Part shown: positions 33,501-45,500 of the stretch, in pieces
Numbering within the stretch: the stretch's first letter is position 1
How the letters are laid out: each line of letters opens with the position of its first letter
Assembly: GCF_043290135.1 (NCBI RefSeq)
Contig: NC_134710.1
Span: 257,502,092-257,566,091, forward strand
Direction of reading: 5' to 3'
Length of the DNA stretch: 64,000 nt
Source of the DNA: Rhipicephalus microplus
Taxonomy: Eukaryota > Arthropoda > Arachnida > Ixodida > Ixodidae
Program-made: the position numbers and the translations under genes
Notes under the pieces: model-generated
The model's database searches: none
The model's input: only the letters and a program-made list of their open reading frames with translations
Told to the model about the DNA's origin: nothing

Positions 33501-36500
33501 GTATTCGTGTAGGAGAACAGCTCCTAAACCCAGATCGCTCGCATCAGTTTGTACAATGAACGGTCTGGTTCAGGTCAGGGAGCTTGAGCTGCACTGTCTT
33601 CACTATGGCACTAGACAGTCGGCAAAATGCCTCCTGCTGCTCAAGCACCCATTGCCACTCAGCAGACTTACCCGAGAGCTTGCTCAAGGGTGCCTGCAGT
33701 CAGGCACAAGACGGAATAAAGGAACGATAAAAGTTGATCATTCCTAAAAAGTGACGAAGGCCACGTACATCCTTTAGCACGGGAAAATCGAAGATGGCTC
33801 GAAGTATCTCCCGATCCCGCTCAATGGAGCCTTCGCCCAGCGTAAACCCGAGTAACTGAATACTGGTCTGTGTTAATTCGACCCTAGTGGGATTTAATGT
33901 CACCCCGGCTGTCCTCACCCTCTCGAGTACATCGGCAACATATATAAAGTGCTCTTTGAAGGTTCGTGAATAAATCACGATGTCGTCGAGGTAGCACATG
34001 CAGTATGACCACTTTGCTTCTCCGAGGACGCGGTCCATGAGTCTTTGAAACGCCACACGAGCATTGCAAAGACCAAAGGGGATACAAATAAACTCGAACA
34101 ACCCTCTGTGGGACGTGAACGCAGTTTTATACTGGTCACGGTTACCCATCCGGACCTGTAGGTAACCTTTAGAGGTGTCAAGAACGTTAAAAGTACCGTG
34201 CATCACCCAGGTTTCTTGCGATGGAGTTTATCGTGGGGAGCGGATAGGCATCCTTACGAGTCACTTCATTCAAACAGTGATAGTCTATGCAAAGGCAATG
34301 ACTGCCATCTTTCTTAGGCACCAACACGATTGGAGATGCCCAGAAGCTAGACAAGCGGCGAATAATGACAGCCGCAAGCATGTCGTCTAGCAACCCATCG
34401 ATAATCTGCCTTTTGGCGAGACTGACGGGCCTGGGGTTACACTTCAAAGGAAGTGCGTCACCAGTTTCGGTCCCATGGCTCACTAAATCGGTGCAGCCCG
34501 GTAGATCAGTGAAGAGCTCGTCGTACTGACGTCACAGTGTCGACAGACGAGCCTTCTGTGCATCATTCAACAGAGTCGCGCAGGCGACCAAAGAATGTAG
34601 TGCCTCTTCGTGTCGTCGGTCGAGCTACACAGGGGTTTCAAGCCGACGAGCGCAAAACGCCAGGGTACGATGCTGAAGTTGGTGCGCGACACGGTTCGTG
34701 GCACGCCTCTCGTTCTCGAAGGGGACTGTTAGAGGGCAAATGCATTGAGGAGGGGCTTGGCCCCAAACTCTGCGCAAGGCACGTTTCTGATGCTTCTGCG
34801 GAAAAGGCAACGGTAAGCGCCGGCGGGCTGATGAACGGTTTAAGTTGGCAAAATGGGCCATCATGATAGTCGCCATTCGCAATGTACACAACGATACTGG
34901 TTTTAAGGAGAAAGTCCCGACCGAGAAAAACTGGAACATTGAGCCCTGGAAAAGGAACAAGATGGCAGCGTCTCATTCGATCTCCCCATCTGACAGTCAA
35001 CCTTGCAGCGCCTGCCGAATGGACGAAGTCTTTTGCAAAGGTGAATGTCGTTCAGCTGTCCCGCAAGCGCACTGAGTGCTTCTGCAAGTAGGACAACACA
35101 TGTTTGCTGAACGAGGCGCTAGCGCGCGTGTCCAGCAATGCCAGAAATTCACGACCGGCAATACTGACCGGAATGAACGGCGCGTGCGTATCAGCAAGAA
35201 AAGCGCTTATGTTGCATGCCGAGGGAAGAAGCAAAGTTTCAGTCGCTCGTGCATTCACAAACGACCCGCAAAACTCGTTTCCCTGCTTGGCAGGAGGCCT
35301 GGATGCAGTGCACTCTCTTGCTATGTGCCCTTGTTCACGGCAGCGGTAACAGTGCACTCCATCACGGTCTGTTTTCCCAGACCGAGCGGCCTCTAGCGGT
35401 CGTGATCGGCTCGCTACGTTATCGCAAGATACGTTTCTGCAAGCGTCACTTACCACATTTTCCACAAACCCCAGGTATTATTATTATTACTATTATTACT
35501 ATTATTATTATTCAATCCATGGTTCTTAGCTTCTTCTAGTGCTTCCTTATTGTCTTTAAAGTTTCCACCCTTAGGTTACTACTGCATATGGCAGCGCACA
35601 TCAGGTTACACAAAAAACATGCACCACAATCCTTGAATATAATGCAAGGATTGTTCACTTTTATTCCCAGAAATATTGGTAAGCTGCCAGTCACAACTTG
35701 GAAATGCTTGCCATGTGCACTTCCTTGCTTATTGTCAAAATTTTTGGATATGCTGTAATGTCTTACCAGCCAGTTTGCCAATATGTTTTAAGGGGGGACA
35801 CGGGTCTTAGAAGGCCGAAAATCGCGAAAGGTTGACTTTTTGAAGCTGACATTTTCAGAATATGTACTTATTTATGCACTTATCTGAGAAGTTTCCAGCT
35901 TCTCGCATCATTATTTCTGGCGCAAAATCATTTTATAACACCCCTGTGAGATGAATGTGAGCGCGAAACGACGCTAAAATCGCGCTTTTTCCACGCCGAA
36001 TCGTTGCCGGTACACACAAGCGATCGGGCTCATCTTAGTCTCGTTTGAAAGGGTCATTCTTTGTCTTCAATTTCCCGCCACCACTGATTCGCCTTTATCA
36101 TTGGTTTTTCAGAAAAACACGGCGTCAAAAAGCACCAGCGCGCGATTCTATTGGCTGCTTGTAGCACGTGACAAAACCCAGGCATCCGATTGACGAAGTG
36201 GCGTTTCCGGCGTCTGCTTCACCATTATGACGCGCACAGACATGCACCATTTTGTCATGATGCTGTCGACTGCCTGCTGAAGTAATGAATTCGTAAAGCT
36301 GGTGTGGCAATCGTTCGTTTGCCGTGAACTTCAGAAAGAGCCCCGCTATGACTTAGTACAACGAGGATAATGAACTCGCGGCGGTCAAAGGCGGTCGTCG
36401 AGTCACCGGTGTAGGCCTAGCCCACGTACGAGCCCGGCAGTTACCAACGTCACTGAAAGTGCCGTGTTTTGCAGTCTCAACAGTTAGAGGACGGCAAGTT

Positions 36501-39500
36501 AAAAGCAGAAGTGAAGCTACGAGAGATATTAATCTTTGCAGCGGCGGAACGGAAGCGCAGTCTTATCGCTAACGCGCTGATGCCGCGGTCCCCCGCGCCT
36601 GACGAAACGAGCTCGCTTGTGCGTGAACTGCGTGTCGGGTCATCGTAGTGGAGTACGCCGCGCGTCAACAAACAACGGAAAATGAATCTGTTCGCGGTGA
36701 ACAGGCTCGCCGCCCACGCAGTGGAGGCTACTGTGAACAGGTAGACTGCTTTTAACGACGTGTTCGCAACGTTGTCGCGGTCACCACTCTAAAATGCGGC
36801 AGTCTTACGTGAAAAGGAAACTAACACGATCGGCAGTCATGTAGCGTCGAAATTATGAGCGAGTGCACAAATTCTGTTCTCGACATTTGCGTGTAACTCA
36901 TTCTAGACAAGCTGGAAAACATCGCAGTGTCATTCGGCGGATCGCGGATGACGCGTGCACATTCGTCGCACATCGGCATCAGTACCGTCACTGGACTTGT
37001 CAGCAGATGAGCTCACGGTGACAACTTGCAGCAGGACTTTAAGAAACGACACGCTCATGCAAACAATCAGTCCTATTACATGCCCGGTGCACATTAACAA
37101 TGTATGTCTTGATTTTTTTTTCGAAACGGCGAAATAAAGTTTTAACAGTATTTTTCTCAAAACACAGATTTCGATTACCTTCCTTGTTTGCTTGTTCTGT
37201 AAAAGTGGACCTAGGACAGCTAGAGCTGTCATTATTTTTGCACAATGTAGCTAAATTTGCACAAAAAACAACGCTGAAAGCCGATTTTTAATGTGTGGCT
37301 TTTTTTCAACATATAAATTTTTTTGTTCCTGGTTACATGTAGTGAACTTTATTGTGCCGTAATTCGAGAAGTACTTATTCAGTTTTCCGTCAGCTTGCAG
37401 CGTTGCACTCCTTAGGCTTTCTAGTATCCATATAATATGTTAATGGCTAGGTAATTCTGAGTGCATACATTTTTACAGTTGAAAATGTTAGACTTGTTTG
37501 TTTTCTTGATTTTCTCAAAATGGCAATTTTTTACACCCTGCATGACGATTCCTGCAATATATCGGAAACTATAACAGATAGCAGAATAATTCTTTTTGCA
37601 AAATGAAGCTATATGTTTGGAGCACACAACATAGGAAGCAGATTTTTATATCTCTTAATGCAAGTTTTTAAAATTAGTCTCTCGTGGGACCACACCATGG
37701 CCACATTGAGAGCTATGAAGTTTAGTGTACTGAGCTTCATCGATTTACCAGGTCCCGGATCACTCGCGGACGCCTCGGTTCACAGGTGGCTACGTCAAAT
37801 GCGCGTGATCTAAAAATCCCGAGCCAGCCCGAGTGGCCCCGGGCCATCTGCACGCTTGATGCTGACTGTATCCGCTGTGGTGTCTGCTATGTCTGGCTAT
37901 GCCGTCTGCTCCCTCCATAGCTGAAACACAGGCAACAACGCTGACTCATTTGCAACCTAAACAGCAGTTAGGTGGTGAATTATACTTATTTATGTTGTGA
38001 TGCAACTTACTGTAAGTGAACTACTCGAGCGCGTTCGCATTGTAGACCGGCGTCAAGGCCTCACCTCACCAGGCGAGGCCCAAGCTTCGAAAAACCAGCT
38101 TTCGAAAAACGTTGCCAAACATACTATAACGTTGCCAAACAAAACTCGTTTATAGACCTCAGCATCGTATCACCTTCACTCCTACCCCTGCTGAAATGGA
38201 AAATCATAAATAATCTATATGGAAGTGACCGTTTTTCTGTAGTGTTGAGTTCACAAACAACATACGAATGTCCTCCACATGTTCCCAAATGGCTGGTAAA
38301 CAAAGCTGACTGGGAACAATTTCAAAAGATTACTCACTTAAGTTGGACTGACATATGCGGATTAGGCATAGATGAAGCTGTGCAGTACTTCACGGCTTTT
38401 CTAACTGACGCAGCAGCCAAGTGCATACCACAAACATCTGGAATGCCCGGCAAACGACACGTCCCATGGTGGAACTCAGAGTGCCGTAATGCGCGAAAGG
38501 AACAGAACAGGACATGGAGGTTGCTTCGGAACTCACCAACAACCGAAAATTTTGACACTTTCAAGAAAATAAAGTCTCAAGGCAAGAGAACGCGTCGGCA
38601 GGCCAGAAGAGAAAGCTGGCACAAGTTCTTATCAGGGATCAATTCATATACACAAGAGGCTAAAGTCTGGAACATGGTTCGTAGGGTAGCAGGAAGACAA
38701 GTACATACACTCCCACTCGTTAACACACAGGGTGACAGCCTGGAAGATCAGGCGAACTTCCTCGGTGCCCACTACGAGCAGGTGTCTAGCTCTTCACACT
38801 ATATAAAGATATAAAGCAAGGATAGAAAAGCAGAAACTAGAACACAAGTGTACAAACTACGAGGCATACAACCAGCCTTTCAACTTAGCTGAGCTACAAA
38901 CATCACTAAACTCTTGCAGTAATTCTGCCCCAGGCTACGACCGTGTCACGTATGAAATGTTGAAAAACCTGCCGCTCAAAACGCGAAAAACTTTACTCTC
39001 CCTATACAATGCTATCTGGCTTTCAGGCACCATCCCTGCTTCCTGGAAAGAGGCTATTGTTATTCCTATTTTGAAACAGGGCAAGGACCCTTCCTCAGTT
39101 TCAAGTTATAGGCCCATTGCACTAACCAAGCTGCCTTTGTAAACTTTTTGAAAAAATGATAAACCACCTACTTTTACATTTCCTTGAAACACAGAATCTG
39201 CTCGACCAATTCCAGTGTGGGTTTCGAGTGGGTAGATCCACCACCGACCATCTGGTGCGTATCGAGGCACAGATCTGAGACGCTTTCGTCCACAAACAAT
39301 ACTTCCTCTCAGTGTTTCTCGATATCGAGAAGGCTTACGACACAACATGGCGTTTTGGCATATTAAGAGACTTGTCTCACCTGGGTGTGCGAGGTAGAAT
39401 GCTTTCCATAATCGAGAGTTACTTGTCCAATCGGAAATTTCGTGTCCGTGTGGGCAGTATTCTCTCGCAAACATTTGTGCAGGAAACGGGAGTACCGCAA

Positions 39501-42500
39501 GGTGGTGTACTTACTTGTACACTTTTTATTATCAAAATGAATTCCTTGCACCTGTCCATCCCCCGTAACATGTTCTATTCCACATATGTCGATGACGTCC
39601 AGCTTGGCTTTAAGTCATGTAACCTAGCAATGCGTGAGCGGCAGGTTCAGTTAGGTTTAAACAAGATCTCCAAATGGGCAGAGGAAAACGGATTCCGGCT
39701 GAACTCAGAAAAAAAGCATGTGTGTCTTGTTCTTCCAAAAGAGAGGCATGCACTCAGAACCTGACATTGAACTGAACGTTCAAGGTCTGTCTGTCAATGC
39801 AGAGCATAAATTCCTAGGCTTAATCTTGGACAAGAAGTTGACCTTCGTACCACACATCAAGTATTTAAAAACCATGAATGTTATAAAAGTGTTGTCACGT
39901 ACTACGTGGGGTAGTGACAGGCAATGCCTCATGAACCTGTATAGAAGCCTCATTCGCACCCGCTTAGATTATGGGGCCGTTGTTTATCAGTCTGCAACTC
40001 AAAGTGCTTTGAGGATGCTGGACCCCGTGCACCATTTTGGCATCCGCCTTTCTACGGGTGCTTTTCGTACCAGCCCTGTAGAAAGCCTTTACGTTGAGTC
40101 AAATGAGTGGTCGCTTCATCTGCAAAGAACTTACATGTCCTTTCTATATTTCCTTAAGGTGAAAGCAGACAAGAAGCACCCCTCATACTCTACTATTAAT
40201 GATTTGTCGAGCTCCATTCTGTTTCAAAACAGGCTTTCGATGAGGCAGCCCTTCTCAGTTCGCCTGAAGGGTCTAGATGAGGACACTGGAGTGCCACTTG
40301 AACACAGTTTAATGGCTCCTGTAGCATACCCGCCACCGTGGCAGTGGCAGACTATAGACTGCGATGTGTCTTTCTTAGAAGTTACTAAACATGCGCCTAT
40401 TGCCCATATCCGAACATACTTCCTGGAACTTCAACACAAACACACATGTCCTGAGTTCTTTACAAATGCCTCCAAGTCTAACTCCTCTGTGTCCTACGCT
40501 GCTGTTGGCCCTTCCTTTTCGGATGCTGGCCCTCTACATCCAGGCACAAGTATCTTCACAGCGGAAGCTTACGCGATACTTGTGGCAGCTAAACACGTCA
40601 AACAATTACAAATACAAAAAGCAGTAATTTATACAGACTCCCTCAGTGTGGTAACGGCTCTGCACACTCTTAAAAAACAAAAAAACCCGGTCCTTGTCTC
40701 ACTTTACTCCATTCTGTGCACACTCTACACACTCAAACAACATGTTGTAGTGTGCTGGGTGCCAGGGCACCGTGAGATTCAAGGCAACGTGAGGGCGGAT
40801 CAGCTCGCTGCATCCGTCCACAAAATCACTGCCCCTACACCCATATTAATCCCGGCCCTTGATCTTAAGCCGTCTCTCAAACGAAACCTCGGGGACTACT
40901 GGCAGAGCAAGTGGGATACACACACACAAAACAAACTACACATTATTAAGCCACACCTTGGTCATTGGCTGCCAGTATCAAAATCGCGTCATACAGAGGT
41001 AATACTAACGAGACTCAGGATAGGACACACATACACGACACACACATATCTTTTGTCCGGTGGCGATCCATCATTGTGTGACAGATGTGGTGAAGCATTA
41101 ACAGTCCTTCACATGTTAATTCAGTGCAAACACTTAGAAACCCAAAGAAAACAGCATTTTCCATTACCCTACCGACAACATATACCTTTATACCCTGCAA
41201 TGTTCGTTGGTAGGGAACCGCTTTTTAGTCATAAATCATTGTTAGCGTTTTTAAAAGAAATTCATTATTTTCATATCATATACCCGGGCATTCCGTAGCA
41301 TGACCCCTCCAGAGAGGTTTTTGCTGCGGTGGCTACACAGGAAAGCACTTGCCTCACGGCCCTTGGACGCAAGGGTATGAACGAGTGAGGTACTTGTGCT
41401 GATGCCATACATGTCCACCATGGTTTTACATTATCACCAACTTTTGTCACCTATTCACACCGCACGCACCTTTCACGGCATGGTCATGATTTTATTACTT
41501 GTATGTTTTTACCCGCCTTACTGCGAGGAATTTTATGGCCCTTATACAGCCGCTAATCACAATCATTATCCACATTCCTTGTCCATAAACTGGCACTCTT
41601 TGGCCACGAAATGGCCCTTGCGCCAGAAAACATCAAACATCATCATGTTCACATTCATTCCCAGGGACATTGGTAAGCTGCGTCACAACTTGGAAGTGTG
41701 TGGCATATGCACTTCTTTGCTTATCGTGAAGATGTTTGGATGTACAGTTATGAGCGATAGTAAAGGAAATGCTGAAGTAATCTTTTCGTATTCATATCTT
41801 AAACATGGTTTAAAAAGTGGAAAGTGTTCATATCGCTAAATGCTCAGGTAGAAAGGTATTTGTTCCAATTCAGTACATCACAACTAACTGTTAATTTAGC
41901 ACAAGTTTGTTGTTCCCTCTCATACTGCTCTTGGTTGTACGTGCGTGTGCAAAGTTTGAATAGGCATGCCATGAACTGTTTCCCTTAAAGACCAGCGGTT
42001 ATCCTGTCTACGCGCTACATGCCCGGCCCATGTCCATTTCTTCTTCTTGATTTCAGCTGTGATATCCTCAACCCCCGTTTGTTCCCTTATCCACTCTGCT
42101 CTCTTCTTGTCTCTTAAGGTTGCACCTACCATTTTTCTTTCCATTGCTCGCTGCGTCGTCCTCAATTTAAGCTGAACCCTCTTTGTAAGTCTCCAGGTTT
42201 CTGCTCCGTAGCTAAGTACCGGCAAGATACAGCTGTTATATACCTTTCTCTTGAGGGATAGTGGCAATCTACCTGTCATTATTTGAGAGTGCTTGCCAAA
42301 TGTGCTCCACCCCATTCTTAATCTTCTAGTTACTTCAATCTCGTGGTTTGGCTCCGCGGTTATTACCTGCCCTAAGTATTCATAGTCTTTTACAACTTGA
42401 AGTGCACTATTACCTATCTCGAAGCGCTGCTCTTTTCCGAGGTTGTTGTACATTACTTTCGTTTTCTGCAGATTAATTTTAAGACCCACCTTTCTGCTCT

Positions 42501-45500
42501 CCTTGTCTAACTCCGTAATCATGAGTTGCGATTCGTCCCCTGAGTTACTCAGCAATGCAATGTCATCGGCGAAGCGCAGGTTACTAAGGTACTCTTCATT
42601 AACTCTTATCCCTAACTGTTTCCATTCTAGGCTTCTGAAAACCTCCTGTAAGCACGCGGTAAATAGCATTGGGGAGATTGTGTCCCCGTGCCTTACACCC
42701 TTCTTGATTGGTATTCTGTTGCTTTCTTTATGAAGCACTATGGTAGCAGTTGATCCCCTGTAGATTTCTTCCAGAAAATTTATATATACTTGATCTACGC
42801 CCTGATTCCACAGTGTCTGCATGACGGCTGATATTTCTACTGAAGCAAATGCCTTCTCGTAATCTATGAAGGCTATGTATAGTGGTTGGTTGTATTCTGA
42901 GCATTTCTCTATCACCTGATTGATAGTATGAATGTGGTCGATTGTTGAGTAGCCTGTTCGAAATTTTGCTTGTTTCTTTGGTTGATTGAATTCTAAGGTT
43001 TTCTTTACTCTGTTAACAATTACCTTTGTAAATAGCTTTTATACTACAGAGAGCAAGCTGATCGGCCTGTAATTCTTCAAGTCCTTGTCATCTCCTTTCT
43101 TATGTATTAAGATGATGTTAGCGTTCTTCCAAAACTCTGGTACTCTTCCCGTCAGGAGACATCTCGTAAACAGGGTGGCTAGTTTCTCTAACACAATCTG
43201 TCCTCCATCTTTCAGCAGATCTGATATTACCTGATCCTTGCCAGCAGCTTTGCCTCTTTGCATGCTCTCCAAAGCTTTTCTGACTTCTTCTATCATTACT
43301 GGTGGGGTGTCATCTCGGTTACTGCTAGTTCTTATAGTATTAAAGTCGTGGTTGTCCCGGCTACTGTACAGATCTCTGTAAAACTCCTCCGCTATTTTAA
43401 CTATCCTATCCATATTGGTAGTTATTTTGCCTTCTTTGTCCCTTAGTGCATACATCCGAGTTTTGCCTATCCCAAGTTTCCTCGTCACTACTTTGACACT
43501 TCCTCTGTTTTTCAGAGCGTGTTCAATTCTCTCCGTGTTATACCTTCTTACATCACATAACTTACGCCTATTAATCAACTTTGAAAGCTCTGCCAGTTCT
43601 ATTTTGTCTGTTGTACTTGAGACTTTCATGATTTTACGCTTCTTAATGAGATTCTTCGTTTCCTGGGAAAGCTTGCCAGTGTCCTGTCTAACTACCCTGC
43701 CTCTAGCTTCCACTGCACACCCCGTAATGATACTCGTCAGATTATCATTCATTGTATCTACGCTAAGGTTGGTTTCCTCACTAAGAGCCGAGTACCTGTT
43801 CTGAAGCGAGACTCTGAATTCCTGTACTTTCCTTCTCAGTACTAGCTCATTCATTGGTTTCTTGCGTATCACTTTCTGTCGTTCCTTCTTCAAGTCTAGG
43901 CGAATTCGAGACCGTACCATTCTATGGTCACTGCATCGTACCTTGCCAACCACTTTCACATCCTGCACGATGCCTGGGTGGGCACTCATTATAAAGTCTA
44001 TTTCGTTCTTATTTTCGCCATTAGGGCTCCTTCATGTCCACTTGCGGTTTCCTCGTTTTCGGTAGAAGGTATTCAAAATCCGTAAGTTATTGCGTTCTGC
44101 GAATTCTACTAGTAGCTCTCCTCTGGCGTTTCTAGTACCGATGCCATAATCTCCTACTGCCTGGTCTCCAGCCTGCTTCTTCCCTATCTTTGCATTAAAG
44201 TCTCCCACCAGTATAGTATACTGTGTTTTTACCTTACTCATTGCCGATTCCTAGTCTTTATAGAGGCTTTTAACTGAAGCGTCATCATGGCTGGATTTGG
44301 GCGCGTAAGCCTGTACCACCTTCATCTTGTATCTTTTGTTCAGTTTAATTACGATACCTACCACCCTTTCATTAATGCTATAGTATTCTATGTTGCCAGC
44401 TATGTTTTTGTGAATTAGAAACCCCACTCCCAGTTCTCTTCTGTCAGCCAAGCCCCTATAGCAAAGGACGTGCCCATTCTGCAGCACCGTATAAGCCTCA
44501 TCTGTCCTCCTAACCTCACTGAGCCCTATTATATCCCATTTCACACCCTCTAGCTCCTCGAATAGTACAGCTAGACTACCCTCACTAGATAAGGTTATAG
44601 CGTTAAACGTTGCCAAGTTCAGGTTCCAATGGCGGCCTGTCCGGATCCAGAGATTCTTAGCACCCTCTGCTGCGTTGCAGATCTGACCGCCGCCGTTGTC
44701 AGTTGCTTCGCAGCTGCTGGGGACTGAGGGTCGTGAGTTATTTGACGTATCCATGTGGGAGGTAGTGGCCAGATACTGCACCAGGGTGGCCAATCCTTCT
44801 CTGGTGAGGGAGTGCGTTCCCAGCGGTGGTTACCGGTGAGGGCGCACCCCAGGCCTCTTAATGCAGTTCCATCACAACGCTGATTTTTTTTTAATCCGGT
44901 TGGGAGCTGCGCGGCACCGGGATATGAACCACGGACCTTTTGCATGCGAGGCGGATGCTCTAACCACTACGCCATCGCTGCATTCCCAGAGAAGGCAAGC
45001 GGGTTAGGGGGAGACAGAAGGTTTGGTGGGCAGATGAGATTAAGAAGTTTGTGGGTATGAATTGGCAGCAGCAAGCACAGGACCGGGTTTAGGGGCGAAA
45101 CATGGGAGAGGCCTTTGTCCTGCAGTGGACGTAGTCAGGCTGATGATGATGATGAGGATGAACATTTTCTCTTGCCATACTAGCGAACCTTGTTAGCATA
45201 TTTAAATAACATACCTGCCTTCAGGTATTATCAATATGTTTCATTATTCCGAGGGGGAAAAAACAAGCAAGATACGTGCAGCTGATTTCAAACTTATGAG
45301 GCAGCACTGACATAGTAGAGTTACACAACTGCTTACTTTGTGGTTTTACTCCAAACATAGAGATAGCATGCTAAATAATCTCTGTGTGTAGTTTCATATT
45401 AAGTGTTCTTTGGAAACTCTATTTGATTTGAACCATGTGATCATTAGTAAGTGAAAATTGCTGTTTTTAAGATATAAAACTTGCATCACCATGTTTTGAT

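Larger units (their letters stand above)
29585..35465 (-). mobile_element. Gypsy-2: Ty3/Gypsy retrotransposon, 5'-truncated
   Basis: The minus-strand order is Gag zinc knuckle and protease (35465-35052), linker, RT (34483-33700), RNase H (about 33420-33090), integrase (32986-31649) and a basic C-terminal tail (31450). The presumed 3' LTR lies in the 29585-31400 stretch and ends …CACTACA on the minus strand. The upstream end is lost at an (ATT)n microsatellite (35474-35513), with no 5' LTR and little Gag. It lies antisense in torsin intron 3. The sequence differs from Gypsy-1 and Gypsy-3. Confidence 0.85.
41920..45165 (-). mobile_element. RTE-clade LINE, near full length, apparent twin-priming inversion
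   Basis: The minus strand from 44984 down to about 41945 holds the element's 5' end, endonuclease and RT up to [16 protein letters not shown]. The plus strand from about 44985 to 45165 then gives the missing C-terminus ([20 protein letters not shown] … GEAFVLQWT), followed by the (GAT)n tail. In protein coordinates the two parts nearly abut. This head-to-head order (inverted 5' part, then sense 3' part with tail) is what twin priming produces. The alternative is two independent insertions. No clean target duplication was seen. Confidence 0.75.

Noticed and set aside
35790..37830. Complete DNA transposon starting GGGGGACACGGG
   Set aside because: No matching inverse terminus or target duplication could be found, so it is only listed as an unrecognised stretch.
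41396..41839. 147-codon plus-strand frame after the I-clade LINE
   Set aside because: Lies in the LINE 3' UTR and shares DNA with the non-coding segment at 35640; no known domain.
44905..44984. Possible functional tRNA-Ala gene
   Set aside because: Degenerate B box and direct fusion to the LINE 5' region; better read as a LINE or SINE head.
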